This document shows, in pieces, positions 8,501 to 18,815 of a stretch of DNA of 64,000 nucleotides. Source of the DNA: a virus. Position 1 is the first letter of the stretch. Every line of letters starts with the position of its first letter. The translations under genes and the position numbers were made by a program. Under the pieces are notes generated by a model, which saw only the letters and a list, made by a program, of their open reading frames with translations, did no database searches and was not told the DNA's origin. The DNA is taken from positions 41,642 through 105,641 of the IMG/VR virus record IMGVR_UViG_3300044941_000276. The stretch is one strand, 5' to 3'.

Positions 8501-10305
8501 TATTTTTTAAATCCTTTTAAAGTCTTTGCCAAATTACAACGTTGTTTACTCTTAGTTGAAAGATTAGATTGCGCACAATATTCTGATATACTCATACCAG
8601 CACGTTTAGCCGATGCTGTTAAAGCACCAGGTTTCTTGATTGCATTTTTAATCCAGCCACCTTTTTTGAAAGACAATGGTTTCTTTTTTTTATTTTCTTG
8701 TGCTTGTTTATGTAATCCCAATCCTAATGTTGCTCCGACAACTGCTTTATGAATATTAGGATCATCCCAGTTCCATTTTGCAAGATGTTCACGAAATAGT
8801 GATTTTACATAATTTGGATAAAATGTTGCTATTTGAGGTTCTGCGTAGTTCAAATCATTAACAACAACTTTCATATTATCATATCCTTTTTTTATAGAAT
8901 CTTTAATAGATTTACTCATTGCTGTACTATTATATGGAGGAATAACATCTTTATTATTTGGTAGCAAAGATTCGTAATACTCTTGAACATTTCTTCTATT
9001 ATTATTTTTAGTTAGTAATGGGAATATAGTAGGAGAAAATTTTCTATTTTTTGGAAATGCAAAACGACTATAATCTTTCGCAACTTTTTTAAAAGGTGTT
9101 GTGAATATAGCTGGTTCTGGTGCAGTTATATCAATGTTAAATTCGTCACCATCTAATCTTTCAACCCCTGTACCATGATACTCTAAATTATCAGTTGCTT
9201 CTTTTAAACCTTTTCTGGCTTGTTCGGTTTTAGTTGATAACCATAAACCATCAGCTATTTGTTGATCAGATAATTTTGGATTTATTTTTTGAAAATAAGT
9301 ATTTGACTTTTCATCATAAATAGCGTTTCTTTTTTTCCAAAATGATTCGGCAGCTTCGCTTCTGAGATTATCTGATTGCAGTCCTTTACTAGAACTATAG
9401 TTGCTAATAATATTATTTAATCTATTATAAACTTCATTTGTAATTCCTTTTCTTTGATATTCTGGTTTTAGATTTGCCATTTTTATTTGGGAGGCTCCTT
9501 GCCCAACAAAATATTCTCCAACTCTACTTCCGTTTTTATCTTTTAATATTATAGAAAATTCACCGTCAGGTTGTTTTTTAATTTTTACTACAATGTCATC
9601 TTTAAAGTTAGAAAATTCTTTTATTAAATCTTCTTCTATATTATTTGTTGCAACGCTGTTATTAAAATCTTTATAATATTTTCTTGCTCCTGGTACTTCT
9701 TCCAATATTTGTTTGTACAGATTACTTTCTCTATTGACTTTTATTCCTTGTTCTTCTGCCTGTTTTATTATATCTAAAAACATTTCGGTGCTATTACGGT
9801 ATTCTTTTATTACTGGTTTAAACACTTTTGCAGCATCACCAGCAATACCTAACACAGGCAATATTGCAGCAATAGATATTGGACTAACTGTTCCTTTTGA
9901 TTTATATTCATTCCAAACATCATAAAGTCCTTTTATATCTCCAATACCAGGTATAAAATCAATACCTCCTGTTATAGTTTTACTCAGCCCTCGAGCATTG
10001 GTTGCTTCTTGTTTATTAGAATACCCTGTGTATCTTCTAACTGGTTTTCCATAACCAAATCCCCCATCATTTGTTGTTTGAGCAGTGGGTATAAAGCTAC
10101 TCTTGATTTCCACCTCTGGTAAAGTAGCTCCTTCGTATATACCATACTTATATTTTAATTCTTTTGCTTTTTCAGGATTCTTTTCTTGATATGATTTCCA
10201 CATCAATCTGCCTTGATTTGTACTTAAATCAAAAGGAAAACCTCTATCATATCCTACTATTTTTTTAGGACTAGGAATATTATTGCCTTTTTGAAATCGT
10301 AACAT
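8500..10305 (-). CDS. Large GG-motif protein with GNAT-like and ART-like segments, 601 aa
   Basis: The N-terminus is MLRFQKGN. A Gly/Ile/Ala-rich segment near residues 105-160 could be a membrane-active stretch. A segment near 280 (LKPEYQRKGITNEVYNRL) resembles the acetyl-CoA-binding motif A of GNAT acetyltransferases. A later part (YHGTGVERLDGDEF, then AIFTTPFKKVAKDY) resembles ADP-ribosyltransferase folds seen in phage cargo and toxins. The C-terminal tail carries FKKGGWIKNAIKKPGAL, a basic module common in large phages. It may be delivered with the DNA to modify host proteins; this needs a structure-based search. Confidence 0.55.
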   Translation of the reverse strand: MLRFQKGNNIPSPKKIVGYDRGFPFDLSTNQGRLMWKSYQEKNPEKAKELKYKYGIYEGATLPEVEIKSSFIPTAQTTNDGGFGYGKPVRRYTGYSNKQEATNARGLSKTITGGIDFIPGIGDIKGLYDVWNEYKSKGTVSPISIAAILPVLGIAGDAAKVFKPVIKEYRNSTEMFLDIIKQAEEQGIKVNRESNLYKQILEEVPGARKYYKDFNNSVATNNIEEDLIKEFSNFKDDIVVKIKKQPDGEFSIILKDKNGSRVGEYFVGQGASQIKMANLKPEYQRKGITNEVYNRLNNIISNYSSSKGLQSDNLRSEAAESFWKKRNAIYDEKSNTYFQKINPKLSDQQIADGLWLSTKTEQARKGLKEATDNLEYHGTGVERLDGDEFNIDITAPEPAIFTTPFKKVAKDYSRFAFPKNRKFSPTIFPLLTKNNNRRNVQEYYESLLPNNKDVIPPYNSTAMSKSIKDSIKKGYDNMKVVVNDLNYAEPQIATFYPNYVKSLFREHLAKWNWDDPNIHKAVVGATLGLGLHKQAQENKKKKPLSFKKGGWIKNAIKKPGALTASAKRAGMSISEYCAQSNLSTKSKQRCNLAKTLKGFKK

Positions 10306-10310
10306 TTTAA

Positions 10311-11321
10311 TTATTTTTTACTTTTTTCCCATTGTTTAATAAAATCAGCTACTCTTTTATCTATTGACATCACATAACTTCTAAGATTCATATTATCAGG
10401 CACGCTATATTTAAGTAGCATTTTTACTTTATTACTATAAGGTGTGTTTTCAGGTAAATTTATTCTCTTTAAAACTAAATTAAATAGTTTTTTATTCATT
10501 GCGTAAAATACATCGGTGTCAAGCCCGTCTTTATCCTTAGTGCAACCACATTTTGATTTTGGTATCATAGCTCCCTTTTTAGCATAAGTTCCAAAAGCAG
10601 GATTAAGAGCTACTCTTTGCAATCGATTAGCCTCTGCCATAGCTTCAGCTTTCTTTTGATTAAGTTGATTACTATAATCAAATCTATTCAAAGATGAAAT
10701 GTTTGCAAGATTGATCTTTCTGTTATTTATATCATCTTGTATTCCATATATTTTTCCAATAGGTGTACTTGCAAATATACTAGACGCTACATCTTTAGCG
10801 CTATGACCCTTGCCTATATTTTTTAAAGAATTAACAAAATCTTGTACATTACCAGCAAAAGATAAAGCATCGGCTTTATTTTTCTTTTTTAAACATTGAC
10901 CTGTTGTAGGATCTATCATAGGCTCTCCTGTAATAGGATCAAGGACGCAATCATCTTTTGCAAGAGCTGTTTCTCCTATGCTAATAAGATTACCTACCGT
11001 TTCTCCTACCATTCCTCCAAGAGGTCCAAAAGCTGCGTTACCTGCTGTACTTAATATTTGTTTTCTAGTACCTTGAACGAAATGAGCGGTTGGATTATTT
11101 TTATTAAAATCGGGATCGATTTTATTTTGAGCTTTAACAGTCAAGATATTTGCTAAATCCGATCCCATGCTCATAGCATCTTGTTTCAATAAATTTTTAC
11201 CAATATCTCCTTTATATTTTTCTAACCCGCCTAATCCACCGCTCATAAAATTTTCTAGAAAAGGTACAGATCCGATACCTGATTTTCCTTTTATATGTCT
11301 CTTTGTACGTTTTTTAAGCAT
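10311..11321 (-). CDS. Putative internal virion protein, 336 aa
   Basis: A basic N-terminus is followed by a Gly-rich amphipathic region (SGGLGG, then GNAAFGPLGGMVGETVGNLI near residues 95-115) that could insert into membranes. A short Cys cluster (KCGC) lies near residue 250, next to KKGAMIPK, a variant of the local KKGG motif. It lies directly downstream of the muzzle-like gene and overlaps it by 8 bp, a position that in crAss-like phages holds proteins stored in the capsid or tail. Confidence 0.5.
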   Translation of the reverse strand: MLKKRTKRHIKGKSGIGSVPFLENFMSGGLGGLEKYKGDIGKNLLKQDAMSMGSDLANILTVKAQNKIDPDFNKNNPTAHFVQGTRKQILSTAGNAAFGPLGGMVGETVGNLISIGETALAKDDCVLDPITGEPMIDPTTGQCLKKKNKADALSFAGNVQDFVNSLKNIGKGHSAKDVASSIFASTPIGKIYGIQDDINNRKINLANISSLNRFDYSNQLNQKKAEAMAEANRLQRVALNPAFGTYAKKGAMIPKSKCGCTKDKDGLDTDVFYAMNKKLFNLVLKRINLPENTPYSNKVKMLLKYSVPDNMNLRSYVMSIDKRVADFIKQWEKSKK

Positions 11322-14300
11322 CGCTTCTTCTCATTAATGTTAATATATTTTTAATATACAAATATTGGTTAGTTTTATAAGTGATCCGTATTTTACAATA
11401 TTTGTCTCTAATTCTTCTGTTTATAAAGTTAGATAATTTTCTTGTATCGCTCTCATCTTTTATTACTGTTATATACATGCGATCTTCTTTATATACAGCA
11501 TCATAAGTAAATAAAGAATTGGCAGGATTTTGTAAAAAAGGTTTTGATCCATTATCTACTACGTTTCTGGGACGTATTGTTTGTATATAAGTACCACTGT
11601 CAGTAGTATATTCTATGGTATGAGGATATATATGATTGCCAATTATAATAAGATTGTCTATTATTACTTGTGTTTGAGCATCAAGAGATGCAACAAATTC
11701 AATTACTGTATCGTATTGATTACCATAATAATTGGAATGATCTTCTGACACATAATGTTGATATATCAGAGAGTCTTTGATACCATATATCTCATCTCTT
11801 ATATTAAACATTATATCGGGATATATAGGTTTAAAACTTAACCACCTACCTATCGGCATTTCATTATACAATAATGATTGCGATACACCATCAGCTAAAA
11901 ACGAAAACCATATATTTTGTTTAAATGTATCGTAAGTAGCTCTTATTTGTGTGGTTTGATATACATCGGGAACATCTATAAACTTTTCGCTTATTGATCT
12001 AAGATACTTTTGAACCCTAAGATCAGATATTAGTTCCAATTGATTTCCTCCTACTCTCCATATTTTACTTCTATCAATATCTACCCCATATACAGTATTA
12101 TCGCTAGCTACTACTGAAGCTTGCCAACGAGATCCATATCGTTCTGATAAATAATTAATTGCTCCTTCTGGTGGAAGAACTCCAGCTGATTGAAAAAACA
12201 CAGCGCCTGCGCTGTCTCCAGTTTGAGCAATGCGTTGATTTACAGGAATCATAGCTACCCCGTGAGAAAACACTACGATTAAACCTTGACCGTTATAAGG
12301 TCTTATAGCTACTATATCTCCTACGTGATTTGGATAATCTCTATAATTTAACCCAGAGAATCTTCTATATCCATTATCAAATGATTTTGAAACAAATAAC
12401 TCAGAATATTGTATACGTGTTGAAAAATCAGTTTGTATAAAAGGTATGCGATTTCCTAATGATTTATATATGGTATCGCCTTTTACTCTATTATAACCAG
12501 TATTGTAATTATCTGATTCTAAAAATTGATATTGTCTCCAAGTATTTTTATTACCAGTCCATTCTATCTGTTCATATGGAGGGTTGGGTTTAGTATAATA
12601 TGGAGCCCATTCTCTTATACCTTCTGCTACATCAAATATCTGTTGGTTTCTAATATTTATGTTTACATTACTATCTGAAGCAAATGATATCGTAGGTCCC
12701 AATCTAACATATCGAGATAAGTTGCCATCGTTCACAAGAGGATCGAGTTGATTTTTATATAATCTTCTAAAAGTAATCGATACAAAATTATCTCCATTGT
12801 AACCTTCTATTTTACCATTGGTAAGTACTTGACTACTAGCCGATCCTTGATTTTCAGAAATCGATTGTTGATTCCAATATGTCCAATGAGTTATTGGCAT
12901 ATAATCCTCTGCTTCTGGAAGATGGGTATCGATAAGAGCTTTACCATCAACTGGACCAAATCTTGGATATATATTAGCGTGGGCCGCTACTACTCTTCTT
13001 GTAGTTTTTACACTAGCTCCGAACATTTCATATTCTTCATTGGGTGTATCGCTTTTACTAGATATAAAAAATCCAGACTCAGCATTACCTACTCTTGATG
13101 AATAAAAACTGTTATTGTAACCATTAAAAGGAGATAATAAATTTTCATTACTAGTATCGATTGTTACACCTACATAATCATTATATGATAAAGGATGATA
13201 GCTGTAAGCACCTGATCGATCTCTATTTCCAGTAGCAAACATGACTTTATTGAAAGCTTGAAATAAAGCTCTACCTGTGAATCTATTTTTAGTAACAGTC
13301 GACGAATCTTTATCTATAAACTCAAGCTCTGCACTCTTAATAGTGAGAGTGCGTGTGTTAGTCGATACCTCTTTATACAGACTAAACATTGAAGGTAATG
13401 GTTCAAAATCTCCTCTTGATATACCACTTTCAAAATCTTCAAAGCTATCCATGTTTCTAGAACCGGCTATATTAGGTTGCGTCACACTATATACAAATTG
13501 ACTATTTTCATATACTAGCAAACCTTTATCTCTTCCACTTAATCTTTGAGAAAATATACCTTTTTCCCCCATAAAATCAGGGCTGATAAAAGCATATCTT
13601 TTATTAATATACAATGGTATAGAAGCGTTTTGAGGATAAGCTGCATTATTAAGATCTCTTACATAATTATTATTATTCATTAAAAACTTTACAGCTTCTA
13701 CCGAATAACTATATATCGTATCGGTTCTATTAATTTGTCTACCGTTATTTGATTGATTTGCTTTGTATATACCTGCCGATTCCAGTATGTATTCTGGTGC
13801 AGGTATAAACTTAGAATTTAATTCACTATATCCTCTTTTTGACTGATCGGGTATATTATTATAAGTAGTTAATTCTCCACCTCCGTCTCCGTTTCCCATT
13901 TTTTTATAAGAAGTATCAACATAATCGTTTTCTGGTATAATAAAAGTGTTTATTATTATACCTGATGATATCGCATCGCGTTTTCTTTCTTTTGCTCTGT
14001 GAATACGAAAACCCACAGTGTTTTCCTTTATATAATCAGAGACTTCGGGAATGTTAAATATCGGATGGATTATCCCAACACTTCCATTTTCAAGAATCTT
14101 ATTCAAATAACTTCTTAACGGAAATCGATATATACCTCTTACATTTTCGTAATTATTACGTTCATCATAATCAATATCTCCGCTAAGATCAGACATATTA
14201 TATGACGCATCGTTATATATATTATCGATACCTCTAATTGGAAATACAGGACTCAACGAACCATTTTTAAACATATATTGTATACCAAACATATAGGGTT

Positions 14301-15675
14301 CTCCTGGCCAATATCCAAGCCTGTCATGTACATTTCTTGGATTGGCATAACCCGATGGATAGCCATCAAATCCTGCTCCTGATGTTATGGGGTCATATAT
14401 ATCAGAGATCACATTGTCAAAAGTAGCACCCTTTACGCCCAATCGTTTTTGTGCATAATCTATTGTAACTTTATTAGAAAATTTTTTAAGTTCGTTATAA
14501 TCAAAACCTGCTGTTTTAATATTACCTACAAACAATCTACCTTGTAATTCTGCACCTGTACGATAAGTCAAAATGTTAGACGTTGTTAGTGAGAGATTGT
14601 TTATATTAATTTGATTCGCTATTTCTGTACCTCTATGAGTATAAGATACTTCGGTTTTACCATCTATTACTATTTCTTGTTGTACTTCAAATAATGATGG
14701 TTGAGGTTCTACATCTTGCCCCGATACATAAGTATAATATAACTTTAAAGCGTAATAATCAGGATCTATATTATGAAATACTAGTTGATTAGCTTTTGTT
14801 GTTAATTCATTTGGTACACCGCCTCTAATATCAGCTACAGTATTTCCAAAAAATACAGGAATTGAAAACGATTGACATATCACATCAGTAAGATTACCAT
14901 CTCTAGTGCTATATCGTATATAGTAAGTATATGTACCAACTGGCAATCTACCTGAGTTATCTTGTCCTAAAAACTCTATCCATCCCAATCGGTTAGATGT
15001 AATAATATGATTAAGATTGGAGTCAAAATCAGAAGCTTCATATCGATTATCATCGGTTGCGCCAATGCGATTTACCATAACATATCGATTGTTAGGCATA
15101 ACGGAAAACCCACTATTTATTAACCGAGGTTTATTGTAATTATCTGTGAATATAACATTAACTGACCCATCGTAGCTTGGTTGTATAGCTACTATCTCGC
15201 AATGGTTTGTTTCTTTAAAATTAAACAAGTCGGTATTAAAATCACCGTAACTTCCTATTTTATTATCTCCATCTTTATAATTTTTAAAAGGTTGATATCG
15301 ATTGACCATTTCTCCCAATCGCGAACAATTATCGACATCATTTCCTCCAATACACGATTCGAGAGTATAATTATCATAATCTGGACTAGGATAACTACCT
15401 ATCTCTCCTCTACCTGTAAACACACCATTGATACTCTCTGCTGAAATTATATAACATACGTTACCGTATGTTTTCCAAGCAATAGGATGATAATTTTGTT
15501 TTAATTCCGATCGCAATAGAGTACCTTTTTCATTTTGAAGTATAAGCTCGTTTCCATTATGAGAAACAAAAGTAACGTTCTCAGCATAAGTATATACGTT
15601 ATCAGGGGTAGCATATATTGCGCTATCGGTAGTTAACCCATCGTTAAATACATTATTTTTTACTTCTTTTGACAT
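11314..15675 (-). CDS. crAss-like muzzle/tail protein, 1453 aa
   Basis: This is the largest gene in the window. The N-terminus (NVFNDGLTTDSAIYATPDNV, then NGNELILQNEKG) matches what I know of the large tail-muzzle protein of crAss-like phages (also annotated as a stabilization protein), which caps the short tail and gates DNA release. The body is a long run of beta-rich, Tyr/Asn/Gly-rich sequence with no enzyme motif. It follows the ring/connector genes and precedes the cargo-like genes, the usual crAss order. The assignment rests on the N-terminal pattern, size and order. Confidence 0.75.
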   Translation of the reverse strand: MSKEVKNNVFNDGLTTDSAIYATPDNVYTYAENVTFVSHNGNELILQNEKGTLLRSELKQNYHPIAWKTYGNVCYIISAESINGVFTGRGEIGSYPSPDYDNYTLESCIGGNDVDNCSRLGEMVNRYQPFKNYKDGDNKIGSYGDFNTDLFNFKETNHCEIVAIQPSYDGSVNVIFTDNYNKPRLINSGFSVMPNNRYVMVNRIGATDDNRYEASDFDSNLNHIITSNRLGWIEFLGQDNSGRLPVGTYTYYIRYSTRDGNLTDVICQSFSIPVFFGNTVADIRGGVPNELTTKANQLVFHNIDPDYYALKLYYTYVSGQDVEPQPSLFEVQQEIVIDGKTEVSYTHRGTEIANQININNLSLTTSNILTYRTGAELQGRLFVGNIKTAGFDYNELKKFSNKVTIDYAQKRLGVKGATFDNVISDIYDPITSGAGFDGYPSGYANPRNVHDRLGYWPGEPYMFGIQYMFKNGSLSPVFPIRGIDNIYNDASYNMSDLSGDIDYDERNNYENVRGIYRFPLRSYLNKILENGSVGIIHPIFNIPEVSDYIKENTVGFRIHRAKERKRDAISSGIIINTFIIPENDYVDTSYKKMGNGDGGGELTTYNNIPDQSKRGYSELNSKFIPAPEYILESAGIYKANQSNNGRQINRTDTIYSYSVEAVKFLMNNNNYVRDLNNAAYPQNASIPLYINKRYAFISPDFMGEKGIFSQRLSGRDKGLLVYENSQFVYSVTQPNIAGSRNMDSFEDFESGISRGDFEPLPSMFSLYKEVSTNTRTLTIKSAELEFIDKDSSTVTKNRFTGRALFQAFNKVMFATGNRDRSGAYSYHPLSYNDYVGVTIDTSNENLLSPFNGYNNSFYSSRVGNAESGFFISSKSDTPNEEYEMFGASVKTTRRVVAAHANIYPRFGPVDGKALIDTHLPEAEDYMPITHWTYWNQQSISENQGSASSQVLTNGKIEGYNGDNFVSITFRRLYKNQLDPLVNDGNLSRYVRLGPTISFASDSNVNINIRNQQIFDVAEGIREWAPYYTKPNPPYEQIEWTGNKNTWRQYQFLESDNYNTGYNRVKGDTIYKSLGNRIPFIQTDFSTRIQYSELFVSKSFDNGYRRFSGLNYRDYPNHVGDIVAIRPYNGQGLIVVFSHGVAMIPVNQRIAQTGDSAGAVFFQSAGVLPPEGAINYLSERYGSRWQASVVASDNTVYGVDIDRSKIWRVGGNQLELISDLRVQKYLRSISEKFIDVPDVYQTTQIRATYDTFKQNIWFSFLADGVSQSLLYNEMPIGRWLSFKPIYPDIMFNIRDEIYGIKDSLIYQHYVSEDHSNYYGNQYDTVIEFVASLDAQTQVIIDNLIIIGNHIYPHTIEYTTDSGTYIQTIRPRNVVDNGSKPFLQNPANSLFTYDAVYKEDRMYITVIKDESDTRKLSNFINRRIRDKYCKIRITYKTNQYLYIKNILTLMRRSDA

Positions 15676-15970
15676 CTCGATATAATTTTTCTAATTTACT
15701 ACTGTCAAGGTTTTCTCCTAAAACCGTTATAGGGGATTCTCTTAACTTTGTTAAAAAATCCCACATTGTGGAACGAGGTACTAATAAAAAATCTTCTTTT
15801 AATCGAGTTCCTATTTTTACTATAATACGATAAACTATTGCAAAAGATATAACAGTATCTACTGCAAATATTAATATTTTTGCTTGTTTACGAGTCATTC
15901 CTGGATAATATCCCATCATTATATCGTAGTAATCACTAGGTCTTTTAAAAAATAGCGACTTTTTTTTCAT
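15653..15970 (-). CDS. Small membrane-segment protein, 105 aa
   Basis: It is unrecognised. A hydrophobic stretch near residues 30-48 (ILIFAVDTVISFAIVYRII) could be one membrane helix, flanked by basic ends. It overlaps both neighbours (15945-16394 and the muzzle gene), so it is translated as part of the tail operon and may be a minor tail or assembly protein. Confidence 0.5.
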   Translation of the reverse strand: MKKKSLFFKRPSDYYDIMMGYYPGMTRKQAKILIFAVDTVISFAIVYRIIVKIGTRLKEDFLLVPRSTMWDFLTKLRESPITVLGENLDSSKLEKLYRDVKRSKK

Positions 15971-16394
15971 CTATTGTTTTATCTAAACGGTCCATATATT
16001 CTTTTTTAAGTAATAATTCTGATCTGACATTACTTCTTATAAACAATATACAATACATCTTAAAATTTCTTTTAATTATATTACCTTTATAATAAGGCAT
16101 AAGTCTTTTAGCTGTTTTTTCGTGTCTAGCAGCTATCCTGATTTGATATCCGTTACCTCTATATATTTTACCTTCATCTATTACGTCTTCTATAACATGA
16201 CTCATGTATCGTCTAGCAAATTCGGAAAGAAATTCGCTATAAGTACTATACTTCCCCCATTTTCTTATACCTATTTTGGCAGAAGTTAATATTTTTAATT
16301 TTAATTTTGAAAACAATTGTATAAAACTTATAGACCCCAAATCAAGCAGAGCTATAAAAGTTTTAGCTGATCGTATACGGTTTATAAGGTACAT
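15945..16394 (-). CDS. Basic tail-module protein of unknown function, 149 aa
   Basis: It lies between a ring-protein candidate and the muzzle gene. It is very rich in Lys and Arg and predicted helical. The start overlaps the upstream gene by 32 bp; no better internal start is seen. It could be an assembly factor or a small connector protein; no domain is recognised. Confidence 0.5.
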   Translation of the reverse strand: MYLINRIRSAKTFIALLDLGSISFIQLFSKLKLKILTSAKIGIRKWGKYSTYSEFLSEFARRYMSHVIEDVIDEGKIYRGNGYQIRIAARHEKTAKRLMPYYKGNIIKRNFKMYCILFIRSNVRSELLLKKEYMDRLDKTIDEKKVAIF

Positions 16395-17067
16395 TGAATC
16401 TTTTTCTATTAGATGATGATAATACGTCTAGATATTGATTCATAAAGTTTTGACTAAATCCTTCACTTATATCTACTCGCGCTTGATTAACCGCCTTGTT
16501 TTTATCTTTTTCTACTAGTGGTAGTATACTCATAGCAAGTTGATTACCTTGATATAATTTTCTTCTAGTATCAATCCATTTCCACCAATAAGCACAAGCT
16601 TCAGCCTCCGATTCTGTGATCATCGGTAAACCTTCATCATCGTGTACAAAAGTTCTATATATCACTTGAAGATTAGTATTAGGAGTGGATATTATATGAT
16701 CTCCATAAAACTCATATCGATTATAAAATCCTCTACCGTGAAGGTTAGAACTATTTATCCACAAAGAATCCTCTATTCTATCAACAACTGTAGGTACAGT
16801 TACCGATTCTATTTTAAAAGCTCTGACAGGCAAACATAATTTACCCTGATTATCAGTTTTGCCGTTTATTGCTTCTATTCTAGGATACATATTACCTATT
16901 TGACGTAGACAATTTAATGCGTTGTCTAGATAATCATCTACCGAAGGATTATCGCCAAATAGATAATTTATTTTAGTCATTCCCATATAAATAGAATGAA
17001 GATCATATGATGAGTTGTTTTCTACAACCATCATAGGTCTGCTATGGTTTGGAAAATTATTACCCAT
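16363..17067 (-). CDS. Ring/tail-connector protein, 234 aa
   Basis: Size, position and composition fit the ring-type proteins that build the collar below the portal in crAss-like phages: an N-terminal helical part, beta-rich middle, then an Ala/Trp-rich helix (EAEACAYWWKWIDTRRKL near residue 160). It starts exactly at the last base of the 17067-17732 gene, so the two are coupled and probably assemble together. The distinction between ring subtypes is not certain. Confidence 0.6.
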   Translation of the reverse strand: MGNNFPNHSRPMMVVENNSSYDLHSIYMGMTKINYLFGDNPSVDDYLDNALNCLRQIGNMYPRIEAINGKTDNQGKLCLPVRAFKIESVTVPTVVDRIEDSLWINSSNLHGRGFYNRYEFYGDHIISTPNTNLQVIYRTFVHDDEGLPMITESEAEACAYWWKWIDTRRKLYQGNQLAMSILPLVEKDKNKAVNQARVDISEGFSQNFMNQYLDVLSSSNRKRFNVPYKPYTIS

Positions 17068-17732
17068 TAGATTTGACTATTTGCGTTATACTTACTAAAT
17101 CTGTAATACCAATTTGCCCAATTACTTGTTATTTCATTTATTATCATATTAACCATCTCAGGAGATACTGGAAATCTGTCTGTTTCTGGATTTAACGGAC
17201 AGCAACCATATCGATTTACCTCAAATGGGTTTTCTAAAATCATAGAAGCCGATATATATTCAATATTAAAAGTTGGAGGGTTTATTAAAAATCCATGATT
17301 AACTCCGTCTTTTCTACGTAACCATACGTAGGGTCGATTTCTTAAAGCTTGATTCCTATACTGATGATAATTCCACATTTCATCAGTATATATTTTAAAT
17401 TCAATAGTTCTATGAGGAGTTCCTATAAAATCAAGCTCTAGATAATTGGGTAATATAAAATGAAGAGCTGTTTGCTTACTAGGATCACAACATAAACTTA
17501 ACGATTCACAATCAAGAGGAATGCAATTTATTTCTTGCATCATACCAAATTTATTCAATTGTCCGTTCAGTTTTTGTTTTTCGTATAACTCATTTCTTAC
17601 AGCGATAACAGTATGTTCCAACTGTTCTATACTAAAAGGATAACCATTGCTGGTTTTCATACCTGCTTCAAGGTTGTTTTGAACAGCCGATACAATTTTA
17701 GCTAATGTCCAAGTTCCTAAAAAATCACTCAT
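17067..17732 (-). CDS. Ring/head-tail adaptor protein, 221 aa
   Basis: The N-terminal helices contain EQLEHTVIAVRNELYEKQKL, followed by a beta domain and a C-terminal helix (MVNMIINEITSNWANWYYRF). This layout is typical of connector proteins that dock onto the portal. It contains a CC pair and another Cys in the middle. It is coupled to the next ring candidate (16363-17067). Confidence 0.6.
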   Translation of the reverse strand: MSDFLGTWTLAKIVSAVQNNLEAGMKTSNGYPFSIEQLEHTVIAVRNELYEKQKLNGQLNKFGMMQEINCIPLDCESLSLCCDPSKQTALHFILPNYLELDFIGTPHRTIEFKIYTDEMWNYHQYRNQALRNRPYVWLRRKDGVNHGFLINPPTFNIEYISASMILENPFEVNRYGCCPLNPETDRFPVSPEMVNMIINEITSNWANWYYRFSKYNANSQI

Positions 17733-17761
17733 ATTTTTTTAATTTGCCAATAAATATAAAT

Positions 17762-17795
17762 AAAAAAGTCGCTCTTTATGGGAGCGACTTTTTTT
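17762..17795. terminator. Bidirectional terminator
   Basis: A stem with GTCGCTC and GAGCGAC cores plus flanking A and T tracts (17762-17794, 7-nt loop) lies 15 bp past the stop of 17809-18789. It separates the capsid-side transcript from the ring/tail genes. Confidence 0.8.
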
Positions 17796-17808
17796 AATTT
17801 AATTACTA

Positions 17809-18789
17809 TTAAGCGTTTGTCTTAAATTGTGCTACAGTAGCTGTATCTTTAACATATGTACCAGAAACCACAGCGCTAAATTGTGTACCTGGAACTTGAT
17901 TAAAGAAATCAGCAAGGTTATCGATCAATGGTTCACAAGAAGACTCCTTGATATACAATACCATAGTAGGACGATTGCTCAAACGAGATGATTTTGGATC
18001 AGGTCGGTTAGATACATCATATCCCCAATAGATTTCAGTATATAACTCGGTTTCATGAGGAATATCTGCAAAATCAAAACCATATGGTATATTGTTATTT
18101 CCTGTAACTTTTTCTCTAAATTCTACATCGCTACCATAACCAATACCTTCACTGCTATTTTGTATACGAGTAGGGTTAAAAATAGTTACATAATTACTAG
18201 GTGAACCGTTATCATTGGTTACACGGAAACTTTCAATATAGCTACCACGTTCCAGCAGTTCAATTTCTAACTCAGTTAATGTAGTAGCTACATCATTAGC
18301 ACTGATAGTACCAGCAGTACCAGAACCAGGTGCAATAAATAAATCACGATTTTTATCGTTACGTAGCGTTACAATTGAGTTGTACAATTTTGCTAAGAAG
18401 GTGTTAGCTGTTTCGCCAGTAGATAACATCACTGAGAAGGTGAAAGTACGACCAAATTCGTATTCTGGACGAGCAAGAGCCAGTGCTCTACGGCTACTTC
18501 TTACTACCATCTCTACGTGAACATAGGTATTATTTGGAATAGGACCAGAGATAGTAATCTCTGAGGGCGTAGCGGCGGTTAACGACCACTTTTCAGTTGT
18601 TGGAAATTGACCGCGAGTTAGACGAGCACCAAAAATGTTACTTAAACGGAAACGACCGTAACCTTGTATATCAAGTTGAGTAGCTGTAGCAGCTGCAGTC
18701 ACATTGTTGTTATTGTCTAAGAAACGGAAATTATATCTTGTTGGGCTGTTTATAATCCGGGTCTTATCTTCTAATCTAAATTCTGACAT
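17809..18789 (-). CDS. Virion structural protein, possibly auxiliary capsid or collar, 326 aa
   Basis: The sequence is beta-rich with Thr, Ser and Ala runs and a balanced, higher-GC codon pattern like that of the major capsid gene. This suggests high expression. It lies between the connector gene 18816-19562 and a terminator. I cannot identify it exactly; candidates are an auxiliary capsid protein or a collar protein. Confidence 0.55.
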   Translation of the reverse strand: MSEFRLEDKTRIINSPTRYNFRFLDNNNNVTAAATATQLDIQGYGRFRLSNIFGARLTRGQFPTTEKWSLTAATPSEITISGPIPNNTYVHVEMVVRSSRRALALARPEYEFGRTFTFSVMLSTGETANTFLAKLYNSIVTLRNDKNRDLFIAPGSGTAGTISANDVATTLTELEIELLERGSYIESFRVTNDNGSPSNYVTIFNPTRIQNSSEGIGYGSDVEFREKVTGNNNIPYGFDFADIPHETELYTEIYWGYDVSNRPDPKSSRLSNRPTMVLYIKESSCEPLIDNLADFFNQVPGTQFSAVVSGTYVKDTATVAQFKTNA

Positions 18790-18815
18790 GGTTTTTTATA
18801 TTTTTATTTAAACTA

